Positions 55,368-64,000 of a DNA stretch of 64,000 nucleotides are shown here, one piece after another. The position numbers were made by a program, and so were the translations under genes. The notes under the pieces were generated by a model. The model had not been told where the DNA came from. It was given only the letters and a program-made list of their open reading frames with translations, and ran no database searches. The DNA is from Helianthus annuus (taxonomy: Eukaryota > Streptophyta > Magnoliopsida > Asterales > Asteraceae), in contig NC_035440.2 in the NCBI RefSeq assembly GCF_002127325.2, forward strand, positions 76,485,523-76,549,522, given 5' to 3'. Position 1 is the stretch's first letter. Each line of letters starts with the position of its first letter.

Positions 55368-58300
55368 TGTAACACCTCGAATTTTTGTGTCCAATGATGT
55401 GTTAACACATGTCATTTGTTTACACGTGGCATCTATAATAAATAAAGGACTAATTTTGACAAACCTTGAAAGTATATAAATTCGAGGGTTATAAAAATGT
55501 CAACAAGGGTAAATATACTGTATAGTATCCCTAAATAATGCTTAAACCTTCAAACGAATAAATTATAGATCGTACAAAAACAAAACGCGGAAGAAAGTGA
55601 GAGATTACAAACTACAGGGGTTAACTGTGTCAACATGTTTAATAATACCTCTGAGTGACCCTTTAACGTTCCCAAGACTTTGTAACGGTATTATACCCTC
55701 ACTAAAATAATATATATGAATTTCGCGAAGTTTCGATATGAAACGAGAAAGTTACGATCGAATTCGTAGAAGAAGGGTTAAAAGCGTCAACAGTGAAAGT
55801 TAAGGCTTTCCAATATAATTAATAAATAAATCGGGGACTTAATAATGCGGGTAAATAACACGAGGCCCCTAACGGTAAATAACCGAGGGCCAAACCGCAA
55901 AGTTACCCCTTCAAACCCGAAAGGTCAGGTAAATCATTACGAAAGATTTCGTTATTAATGGCCAGATTCTGTAATCATAACAAAAGATTTTAAAATTCAG
56001 AAAATATAACCTCTCGCGACCCGCGTAAGGTTTAAATATAAGTTGAGGCGGGCCGCGAGCCACCTCAAAAACGCAACTGATATTTGATCTTTAGGCGACC
56101 CGCATTAAAATGCATGGGAACTCCCATGCGGGCCGCGTAAAGTGCCCAGATGCAGAAACTTTGTAGTTTCTTGCCTTTTGGGACTTTTGAACGATCAAAC
56201 ACCAATTAATGGAGCATGGGCACTCTATACTCGACCCATACACCTCTAGGACACCTACCCATCATCTCTGGACTATTGTGGTAGTTGTAATGATCATAGG
56301 GGCTTGTTCTTGGCTATAAATAGCACCTTTATGTGCATAACATTCACAACAACTCAAACACACATCTCTGGCCATTCTAAAGGCTCCCAAGTGTTTCTTC
56401 TCTGCTCCATATTCAAGTTCTAACTTCTGTAAGTTACCTTGATCATCCATTGTTCAGTTTATGCTTAGTTTTTAGCTAAAAACCAAACCGTCGTAACTAC
56501 GGTTTGACTTTACGATAAATCAGTAATGGTTCAGTCTTATGACGAATCAAAAGTAGTTATGAGTTGGTATTTACGTGGGTAATAAACCTCTAAAATGGTT
56601 CCCCCTGATCACCACTCTAACTATGTCAAATGTCGAGTCAAACGTGCGGTTAAAAAGTCAACAGAAAGCTATTTTAGCGATTTATGCATAATCTGTAATG
56701 TATATGTTATGGAACCTGTTTTGATAATCATAAAACATGATAATAAGTATATAAACATGTTTGCGCTCGTTTGAATCGATCATTTACTATATAGAACCGG
56801 TTCGGAGCCGAAAGTCGCAAAAGTTTGACTTTTGCTTTGACTTCAGTTCTGACCCGTTTTAGTGAGGTATAAATATACCTTAGGACTCTCTTAGGACCAG
56901 GTCACATGTTGGTATACGCCTCTGTGGTCGGTTCATGAGTTATCCGAGTCTTTTACGTATTTCCGTCATTCGCCTAAAAGTTGACCGTAACGGCCTTTTA
57001 AAATTAAAACGAGTTTTTCGGACACGTGAACGGACCAAAACCTTGCTTGTTAAATTATAAGCATGTCCTTAAAGTTTCACGTCAATCCGAGGTCTAGAAC
57101 GAGAGTTATGCTAATTAGCGCAAATTAGAGAAAGTTTTGTAATTAACGGCGCAATTAGCATAACGCCTATCTAAACCAAGATTTCGTCACCAAAACTTTT
57201 ACCCACTGTGGTAAAATAATATTTTGGGAATTTTAAAGATTTTTAATAATTTTTACCTTGCTCATAACCTGCGGTTATGGCTACGGTTAGGTAAATACCG
57301 AATATGCCCTTTTTGGCCAAAACGGGAGTTCTACAAGGTCTTTTGACCCGATTCCAGTTGCCACTGGTTTTAAATAATAAATAAAGTATTTTTAGCTTTA
57401 TAAGCTGTTCGGGAAACTCAGATTTCCTGTAGAACTCGAAAAGTTTTTTTAAAGTCTTTAAAATGACCGAAAAGCCCCTACGGGGCATAATATTAACTCA
57501 AACTCGTTACGGGCATTACGGAAGGTATCCTACTAATACCAAAATACTTTTAAGGCATATTGACTTAGGAAATAAGCGTACGACTCTTATGGTTAACCGT
57601 TTCGCCTATTTGCGCACACGGTACGGCTCATGGAACTAGTTTTCGTGCAATAGCCGATATGGGTCAAATTATATTATTTGAACCCCAAAATCCAGAGTGT
57701 GAACTATAAACCCCTATAAAACAAGTCTCTGAACTTGTTGGGTCCAAATCATACTCCATTCTCGGTTTTCGCCTTTTCGTGCGAATTAACCATATCTATA
57801 TATCGGAATCAACCGGTTTAAGCTACGGCTAATATAAGGACCGTTAGGATTCTAAGAGGTTAATTAAAACCTTCGTTCCAGATTAGGAGCCCCAGTAAAA
57901 GCTATCGGTGACTTGATCTAAATTAAGGATTAATACTTGCAAAGGTAAATACTTTAACTTATTTCCCCTATATGGGCTTGGGTTACGGTATATTAATACC
58001 GCTTGATTGAGCATTATATAATTCCATCGCTTAGGTGGTTAATTGATTAAATATGATCGGCTCATTTAAACAGTTTTGTTGCTTATAAGCCTTTGGGGGG
58101 TTTAATGACCGTTGTCCCGGATATCCTCGGCATCATTTTACGAAATGGCCACGACCATCGACATCCCGGTGTAGGCGTACACCCGGTATAAAGTGTCGAC
58201 ATTAAAATTAAAAGACGTAGCCGTTGGTTTTTATACTACGGTTTTACGCAAACGTGGTGTGTCTATAAATCTTTAACCTGGCACGACCCGGGCTACTGAA

Positions 58301-58765
58301 CGCATAAAAGAACATGTAAAACGTTCACAAGATCATTATGAATTTTCCCAAGTTATAAAAGAGTTTGTGCCTTGTGCATTCAAATCAATTTTAATAAACA
58401 TTTTCAAATGTGTCAGTTGAATATATTTACCAGTGTAAACTGACGTATTTTCCCCAAAAAGATTAAGTGCAGGTACCTAAACGTAATTGGCTGGTATTAG
58501 CTCCCTAGCGTCGGGATAAGCCTCGCAAGCTTGATTGCAGTATCTGATGGAACAATACTTTATATTTACTTACGATCCACTGTGGATATATCCAACCCCT
58601 GTAATACATTTTGATATTACAAACAGAGGTTGAAATTTATATATTTATCTTATGCTTCCGCTATGCATTATATAATTGTGTGGTTTGACTATATTGTTGC
58701 CAACATCGTCACGGTAATCCCCCACCGGGCCCACCGGTGAGACACGTGGAAATCGGGGTGTGACA
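55368..58765 (+). repeat. Element E 5' LTR
   Basis: 3398 bp, TGTAACACCTCG...GGGTGTGACA. It has a TATAAATAG box at 56315-56323 followed by an ACACACATC leader, and inverted GCGGGCCGCG/CGCGACCCGCG words at 56015-56150. The small ORFs in it are not considered genes. Confidence 0.88.
56315..56323 (+). promoter_or_regulatory. TATA box of E 5' LTR
   Basis: TATAAATAG, about 0.95 kb into the LTR, the same relative place as D's TATA. Confidence 0.6.
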
Positions 58766-58768
58766 GGT

Positions 58769-58780
58769 TGGTATCAGAGC
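58769..58780 (+). promoter_or_regulatory. primer binding site of E
   Basis: TGGTATCAGAGC, three bases after the LTR; initiator-Met type. Confidence 0.93.
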
Positions 58781-58890
58781 CAACATTGAGTGAATTAAAC
58801 ACTATCCTATTGTGTTTAATCTCAGTGACACAATTGCACATACTTGAGTCTAGACAATAACTTAGGACAAATTCGGATTTTTACTCCTTT

Positions 58891-60150
58891 TTGTCTTTAT
58901 TTTTCGATTTGATTTTCAATAAGTTTTGGAGCAGGAAAATGCCACCTGTTATATTCCGAGGAAGAGGAAGGGGACGTAGAGGCCGAGGAGAAATCGTGAC
59001 ACATCACGATCAAGAAGCTGGACCATCTGGTACAAGACATCCTTCGATGACAAGAAGCGAAGAGCCACAGCGACGAAGAGATCTTTACGAACCAGCGAGG
59101 CATTCCACTTCGCACAGCTCGACGCCATCCTACCGGCACTCCTTTGGGCCAGATTCAGAAAATAATCCCAACAACCCACAACCTTCCTTCATACCTCTGC
59201 AACGTTCGGTTTCGCACCGAAACTACGACGACCCTAGTCCGTACTACATAGGTCAGTTTAATCCGGCTGACTACATACAGGAACCTTCAGGTTTTGTTCC
59301 ACTAGGGCCACAAGACCACTTTTCTGAAGATCCCATGGAGGAAGATGAGGATCCTACTGAACCAGCTCGTGGTACACCCACGCATCCGATAGAAGTATCT
59401 GATGGATCTTCATATCATGGTCCGCAGTATCAAGGCCCAGACAGCTTTATGGCCTTGTTTGACCGACATGAGTGGTACAACACACCATCTCATCAGACAT
59501 CACAACCGAGACATCCACAGGATCCCTCTGAGGATTCACGCTTTGAGGCAGTTACGCCACCACCTCCGCCACCGGCACAACCAGTTATACCTGATCCGCC
59601 GAGGCGTAGGAGGACAAATGCTCGTATGTCTACACGAGGAGGAGGAGGTATCCACTTCAGCACTCCTCGACATTCAAGTAGTAGCCACTATCCGCCGCTA
59701 CAAGAAGAAGGACCTTCAAGTCCTATACAGGAGGCGAACTCCGCACCTACTGCACGAAATTCGCCACCATTTGGGTATGACCAACCCATACCAGCTTACA
59801 CAGGTCCAACGGCTTACAACCCGTTTGAACCATCACAAGCACAATACAACTACGGCTATGAGCGCGACCCATATGTGGTGTCGGCTAGATATAATGCGCG
59901 CTACCCTGACGGAGCACATGGAAACATGGGACCACCGGACTACTCAGCTCATGGGTATCCAATACCTCCCAGACCTCCAGTTCCGCATCAAGCGCCACAA
60001 CCACGATTCTCTCCTCCTGAACAGGAAGAAATACTCCATCGACTAGATCGTGTGGAGAGAGAGTTCGAGGAAGAGAAGAAAAGCCACCGAGGATTTCTCA
60101 AGGGCTTGGCGAACCTACTAAAGGGCAAAAAGAAGAAACGTGACCATTAG
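58891..60150 (+). CDS. extra ORF upstream of gag in E: Arg/Gly start, Pro-rich, unknown function
   Basis: A 419-codon open frame; Met17 at 58939 (MPPVIFRGRGRGRRGRG) is the likely start. It begins with an RGG-like basic patch, suggestive of nucleic-acid binding. A disordered Pro/Ser/His/Tyr-rich middle with a PPPPPP run follows. The C-terminus is a charged helix (EEILHRLDRVEREFEEEKKS) and a Lys tail (KGKKKKRD) that could be a nuclear localisation signal. No catalytic motif. It occupies the same slot as D's extra ORF and shares disorder and a C-terminal helix, but not sequence that I can see. The frame is free of stops. Confidence 0.7.
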   Translation: MSLFFDLIFNKFWSRKMPPVIFRGRGRGRRGRGEIVTHHDQEAGPSGTRHPSMTRSEEPQRRRDLYEPARHSTSHSSTPSYRHSFGPDSENNPNNPQPSFIPLQRSVSHRNYDDPSPYYIGQFNPADYIQEPSGFVPLGPQDHFSEDPMEEDEDPTEPARGTPTHPIEVSDGSSYHGPQYQGPDSFMALFDRHEWYNTPSHQTSQPRHPQDPSEDSRFEAVTPPPPPPAQPVIPDPPRRRRTNARMSTRGGGGIHFSTPRHSSSSHYPPLQEEGPSSPIQEANSAPTARNSPPFGYDQPIPAYTGPTAYNPFEPSQAQYNYGYERDPYVVSARYNARYPDGAHGNMGPPDYSAHGYPIPPRPPVPHQAPQPRFSPPEQEEILHRLDRVEREFEEEKKSHRGFLKGLANLLKGKKKKRDH

Positions 60151-61316
60151 CCCTTAATAGTAGTACTACTGTAATGTCTACTTTGAAATAAGTCCCTGCG
60201 TGGACAACTTATCATATTTCAGTCCCTACGTGGACTTATCTTTAGTCCTTGCATGGACACCTATCTTGTATTAGTCCTTGCGTGGACTTGTCACTTATTT
60301 TAAAACCTCTATGGAGGCATGTACTATTTGAAAGACCCGTTTAGGGCAATATGTAACTGTATTTGTGATTTTTGGAATGTATGTTGTGAGTTTTGTTTTA
60401 ATATATGTAAAAATAAATCAAAACCATTCCTTTTATATTGATCTGCCTAAATAAAGAATCTTAAAAGGTGAAACCTAGCTTGGGGTCTGTTAAGATCTAG
60501 TCAAGATGGTACGACCTAACTGAAAAGATTCTGATTCCCTGTTAACCTCTGTACGCATGTTAACATTCATGGCAGATGTGATTCGTTAAAATCACGCACG
60601 TCATTCTTATACAATAATCCTTTAAGGATTTCAAAACCCAACTAAATGATATATAAATCGTGGGTTAAATCACCAATAAAGGTGACCAAAATTATAAAGA
60701 CATCCACTAGTGATGCAGTGCCTACGGGCCAATATTATAAAGACATCCATTAGTGATGCAGTGCCTACGGGCCAGAATTATTAAAACATCCATTAGTGAT
60801 GCAGTGCCTACGGGCCAGAATTATTAAAACATCCATTAGTGATGCAGTGCCTACGGGCCAGAATTATTAAAACATCCATTAGTGATGCAGTGCCTACGGG
60901 CCAGAATTATTAAAACATCCATTAGTGATGTAGTGCCTACGGGCCAACCATATTAAGACATCCATTAGAGGTGTAGTGCCTATGGGCCATAATGATTGTC
61001 TTATAAAGACAAAAGGCAGTGGTAGTCTATGACTCTCTGTCAGAAAGAGATAAAAGAACTACGGTTCAACCCTCTATGCCTTTCATTCTCCGAAATCTCG
61101 GCTAACATTATAAAACATCATCATGATTAGGCTTTATGCCGCCAATACTATTTATATAGTTAAAATAGGATATATTCAGATCCTAATATTTAATGAAATA
61201 AAAAGTTAACCAAATATGGTCTCTGTACCATGGTTGACAAATTGTCATAAAAGACAATCATATAATAATCTCCTAAATTAAAATTTTGTTATCTTCTGTA
61301 ACAGATTCAAGTTACA
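60151..61316 (+). other. non-coding spacer of E with repeats
   Basis: Four degenerate units of AGTCCYTGCGTGGACA (60190-60290) are followed by AT-rich DNA and the 43-bp array at 60700-60995. Before gag the sequence ends TTATCTTCTGTAACAG, resembling a splice acceptor, 15 bp from the ATG. No gene. Confidence 0.7.
60700..60995 (+). repeat. 43-bp tandem repeat in E
   Basis: Seven units of ACATCCATTAGTGATGCAGT plus GCCTACGGGCC; starts measured at 60743, 60786 and 60829 give exactly 43 bp. The last two units are degenerate. Confidence 0.93.
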
Positions 61317-62678
61317 ATGGCGGATCCCAATGGAGAGAACAGCCACACAAACGAAGATGACTATGACAATGCGTCAGTGCATTTGACAGGCGCACAGCTA
61401 AAGGCTCTGATTAACAATGCTGTTCAGGCAGCTATTGATCGTCAACATACTGAGTCTCAAGGCAGAACTGTGTCAAAACCACCCTCTAAACCAAAGACAC
61501 ACTCCAAACCACCCTCTGAACCCAAGAAAGATGACGACAAACACTCGTCTACTGAGCACAGCGTTCATCGCGATAGGGAATATACTGATGCGTCAAGTGC
61601 TAAGGGTTGCACCTACAAATACTTTGTATCATGTAAGCCCCGTGAATTTACAGGGGAGAAAGGTGCGGTTGACTGTATCACCTGGCTAGACGAGATGGAC
61701 ACGATAGTGGACATCAGCGGGTGCGCTGAGAGGGACGTCGTTAAGTTTGTGTCCCAGTCATTCAAGGGCGAGGCCCTGGCGTGGTGGAGAGCTCTGGTGC
61801 AGGCTTCAGGTAAGTCTGCCTTGTACAAAATGTCATGGGGGGAGTTTATTGCCCTCATAAAAGAAAACTACTGCCCTCAGCACGAGGTTGAGAAGATTGA
61901 GGCAGATTTTGTCTCACTGGTGATGACAAACCTGGATTGTCAAGCATATCTGACAAGTTTTAACACTATGTCACGCCTAGTGCCATATCTTGTGACACCA
62001 GAACCTAGAAGGATTGCCCGTTTCATTGGGGGCTTAGAGCCGGCGATCAAGGCCAGCGTAAAGGCCTCTAGGCCAACGACCTTCAGGTCAGTTACTGACC
62101 TCTCCTTGTCTCTTACACTTGATGCTGTCCGTCTGAGGGCACAAAGGAGCAAGGAGGCTGAAAAGCGAAAGCGTGAGGATGATACCTCACGAAAGTCTGG
62201 GAAAAAGCACCGTGGAAACGGTGAGGGCAAGAGAGGGTCGGAGGCAAAGAAGGAGGGGCAAGCCGATGGAAGACCTCACTGCAAGGTCTGCAAGAAACCT
62301 CACTCCGGGAAGTGTAGGTTTGCGTCTGGTTCACAGTCGCAACAAAAGACTCCACCCTGTGGGCTATGCAAGTCCAAGGATCATAAGACAGTGGAGTGCA
62401 AAAAGATAAAGGATGCAACCTGCTATAATTGTAATGAAAAGGGGCACATAAAGAGTAATTGCCCGAAGTATGCCAAGAAGGCGGAAGAGACAAAGAAGTC
62501 GAATGCGAGAGTTTTTCGCTTGGATGCAAAGGAAGCGGTTAAGGACGACAATGTGCTTACAGGTACTTTTCTCGTAAATAATATATTTGCAAGAGTACTG
62601 TTCGATTCTGGCGCTGATAAATCCTTTGTAGAGCAGAAATTTTGCCAACTACTAAATATGCCAATCAAAAACCCTTGA
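61317..62678 (+). CDS. gag: Gypsy Gag and start of protease (element E)
   Basis: Frame of 453 codons. It has a Lys/Ser/Pro linker, a retrotransposon Gag domain (~130-300: ITWLDEMDTIVDIS, GEALAWWRALV, VPYLVTPEPRRIARFIGGL) and a Lys/Arg-rich zone. Cys/His knuckles follow (CKVCKKPHSGKC, CGLCKSKDHKTVEC, CYNCNEKGHIKSNC), then the protease site FDSGADKSFV at ~432. It ends prematurely at 62676-62678: an A5 run near 62670 puts the downstream codons one base out of phase. Gag packages RNA; protease would mature it. Confidence 0.9.
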   Translation: MADPNGENSHTNEDDYDNASVHLTGAQLKALINNAVQAAIDRQHTESQGRTVSKPPSKPKTHSKPPSEPKKDDDKHSSTEHSVHRDREYTDASSAKGCTYKYFVSCKPREFTGEKGAVDCITWLDEMDTIVDISGCAERDVVKFVSQSFKGEALAWWRALVQASGKSALYKMSWGEFIALIKENYCPQHEVEKIEADFVSLVMTNLDCQAYLTSFNTMSRLVPYLVTPEPRRIARFIGGLEPAIKASVKASRPTTFRSVTDLSLSLTLDAVRLRAQRSKEAEKRKREDDTSRKSGKKHRGNGEGKRGSEAKKEGQADGRPHCKVCKKPHSGKCRFASGSQSQQKTPPCGLCKSKDHKTVECKKIKDATCYNCNEKGHIKSNCPKYAKKAEETKKSNARVFRLDAKEAVKDDNVLTGTFLVNNIFARVLFDSGADKSFVEQKFCQLLNMPIKNP

Positions 62679-64000
62679 CGTGAAATACGAAGTAGAGTTA
62701 GCAGACGGCACGATAGAAACCGTCTCTACTGTTCTAGAAGGATGTGAAATGTCCATTAGGAACCATTCTTTTCCTTTATCTCTACTTCCCTTCAAACTTG
62801 CGGGGTTTTGACATTGTGTTAGGCATGGACTGGTTATCCCGTAATCAGGCCCAAATCATTTGCGGCAAAAGGCAGATAGTTTTAAAAACTCCGAGTGGTG
62901 AATCTCTTACCATTCGAGGTGATACGCATTACGGATTGCCCGAAGACGTATCTATGCTGAAAGCTTCAAGGTGTTTGAACAGAGGCTGTGTAATCTACAT
63001 GGCTCAGGTAATAATTGAAGAACCAAAGCCGAAGATCGAGGATCTTCCTGTCATTTCTGAATACCCCGAGGTTTTTCCTGAAGAACTACCTGGTTTGCCA
63101 CCAGATAGACAAGTGGAGTTCAGAATTGACATCATTCCTGGAGCAGCTCCGATAGCCAGAGCACCTTACAGATTAGCTCCGACGGAAATGAAAGAACTGA
63201 GGACCCAGTTGGATGAACTGCTGGCGAAAGGTTTTATCAGACCTAGTCCATCTCCCTGGGGAGCTCCTGTCCTATTTGTAAAGAAGAAGGACGGATCAAT
63301 GCGGTTGTGCATCGACTATAGAGAGCTGAATAAAGTTACCATAAAGAATAGATATCCTTTACCAAGGATCGATGATCTATTCGATCAGCTGCAAGGAGCG
63401 AGCTACTTCTCAAAGATCGACTTAAGGTCGGGCTATCATCAACTAAGGGTCAGAGATGAAGATGTACACAAGACTGCATTTAGGACTCGCTATGGTCATT
63501 AGTGATGCCTTTTTGGGCTCACAAATGCACCGGCTCGCGTTCATGGAACCTCATGAATCGCGTGTGCAAGCCGTAATTTAGATAAATTCGTCATAGTCTT
63601 CATAGACGATATCCTGATCTATTCTAAAAGCCAAGATGACCACGAGAAGCACCTCCGTTGCATTCTCGAGTTACTACAACGTGAGAAACTTCTACGCCAA
63701 AATTCTCGAAATGTGATTCTGGCTACGAGAAGTTCAGTTTTTAGGACACGTTTGTGAGTGAGCGTGGTATCCAAGTGGATCCCCGCTAAGGTAGAGGCAG
63801 TCATGAACTGGCAAGAGCCAAAGACGCCTACCGAGATTCGTAGTTTCCTAGGGTTAGCAGGATACTACCGAGATTTATTGAAAAATTTTTCGAGGATTGC
63901 TGCGCCCCTTGACTTTCCTTGACCAAGAAGAAAGAAAAGTACATTTGGGGCCCGAAGCAACAAGAGTCCTTTGAAATAACTGAAGCAGAAGCTAAAGCAC
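62679..64000 (+). pseudogene. pol: Gypsy pol (protease end, reverse transcriptase), frameshifted, partial
   Basis: After the shift near 62670 the protease C-terminal part is open to ~62812, where a G/T homopolymer shifts phase again. From 62815 the frame ([17 protein letters not shown]) runs into RT ([56 protein letters not shown]) and stops at 63500. Beyond this the RT catalytic block (IDDI near 63604), the thumb and [13 protein letters not shown] motifs are recognisable only in alternating frames, with one single-base indel every ~30-60 bp. It runs off the window. Confidence 0.85.

Larger units (their letters stand above)
55368..64000 (+). mobile_element. Gypsy element E, right end off window
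   Basis: Plus-strand element with 5' LTR 55368-58765, iMet primer site, extra ORF, ~1.2 kb spacer with tandem repeats, gag and the start of pol. RT resembles D's closely in motif order, so it is a related chromovirus-type lineage by inference; integrase and chromodomain are not in the window. Confidence 0.9.

Noticed and set aside
59402..60046. 214-codon plus-strand ORF inside the E extra ORF
   Set aside because: Overlaps in another frame; His/Arg/Leu-rich composition is what a shifted Pro/His-rich frame gives.
60700..60995. CRISPR array
   Set aside because: Direct repeats are contiguous 43-bp tandem units without unique spacers, inside a plant retrotransposon.

Overview
The window is transposon-dense plant nuclear DNA and contains no convincing ordinary host gene. 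It is AT-rich, with GT-AG introns and long poly-A/T and (TA)n tracts. Its LTR retrotransposons have plant initiator-Met primer sites, and it also carries hAT, PIF/Harbinger, Mutator-like, Helitron-like and SINE sequences. The style of the Copia elements (Sirevirus-like, with a large coiled-coil Gag, an extra ORF after pol and repeated polypurine tracts) and of the Tekay-type Gypsy elements with ~3.4 kb LTRs suggests a composite (Asteraceae). That assignment is inference.

Positions 1-33889 are a nest. Copia element A (minus strand; 5' LTR 33099-33889; its 3' end lies off the window's left edge) is the host. Element B (3448-24910, minus) sits in A's integrase. Element C (26428-32358, minus, target duplication AAGGT) sits in A's gag. 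Gypsy element D (3573-17644, plus, target duplication TATAT) sits inside B's left LTR. A itself appears to have landed in a Gypsy LTR, whose tail survives at 33890-34065. By manual count, LTR pairs differ by about 2% in B and about 0.4% in C and D, so C and D are recent. B and C are gag-only elements without pol and presumably borrow enzymes in trans. D has an open gag-pol frame broken by a single TGA.

Positions 34066-54928 are a patchwork: short tandem repeats; a cluster of TIR MITEs separated by (TA)n; a ~5.7 kb TIR element with a decayed Ulp1-protease-like gene, peppered with an AAAACGCCA motif; a hAT element with an 8-bp duplication; a large minisatellite; two Helitron-like 3' ends; a structurally intact PIF/Harbinger element with a two-exon transposase; a Mutator-like element with ~165-bp TIRs and a 9-bp duplication; a SINE; and a truncated second Mutator-like element.

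Positions 54929-64000 are a B-like LTR fragment (F) split by a second Gypsy element, E (plus strand; 5' LTR 55368-58765). Like D, E has an extra ORF between primer site and gag. E's pol runs off the window, and its last ~0.5 kb is full of single-base indels that look more like sequence error than decay.

The most novel signals are: (1) a hairpin in the 3' non-coding parts of B and C with a conserved internal loop and covarying stems; (2) the strand-biased AAAACGCCA array of the Ulp1 element, which occurs in all three reading frames and in non-coding DNA; (3) palindromic GCGAA arrays in LTRs and leaders of B, C and F; (4) unrelated extra ORFs at the same place in D and E.
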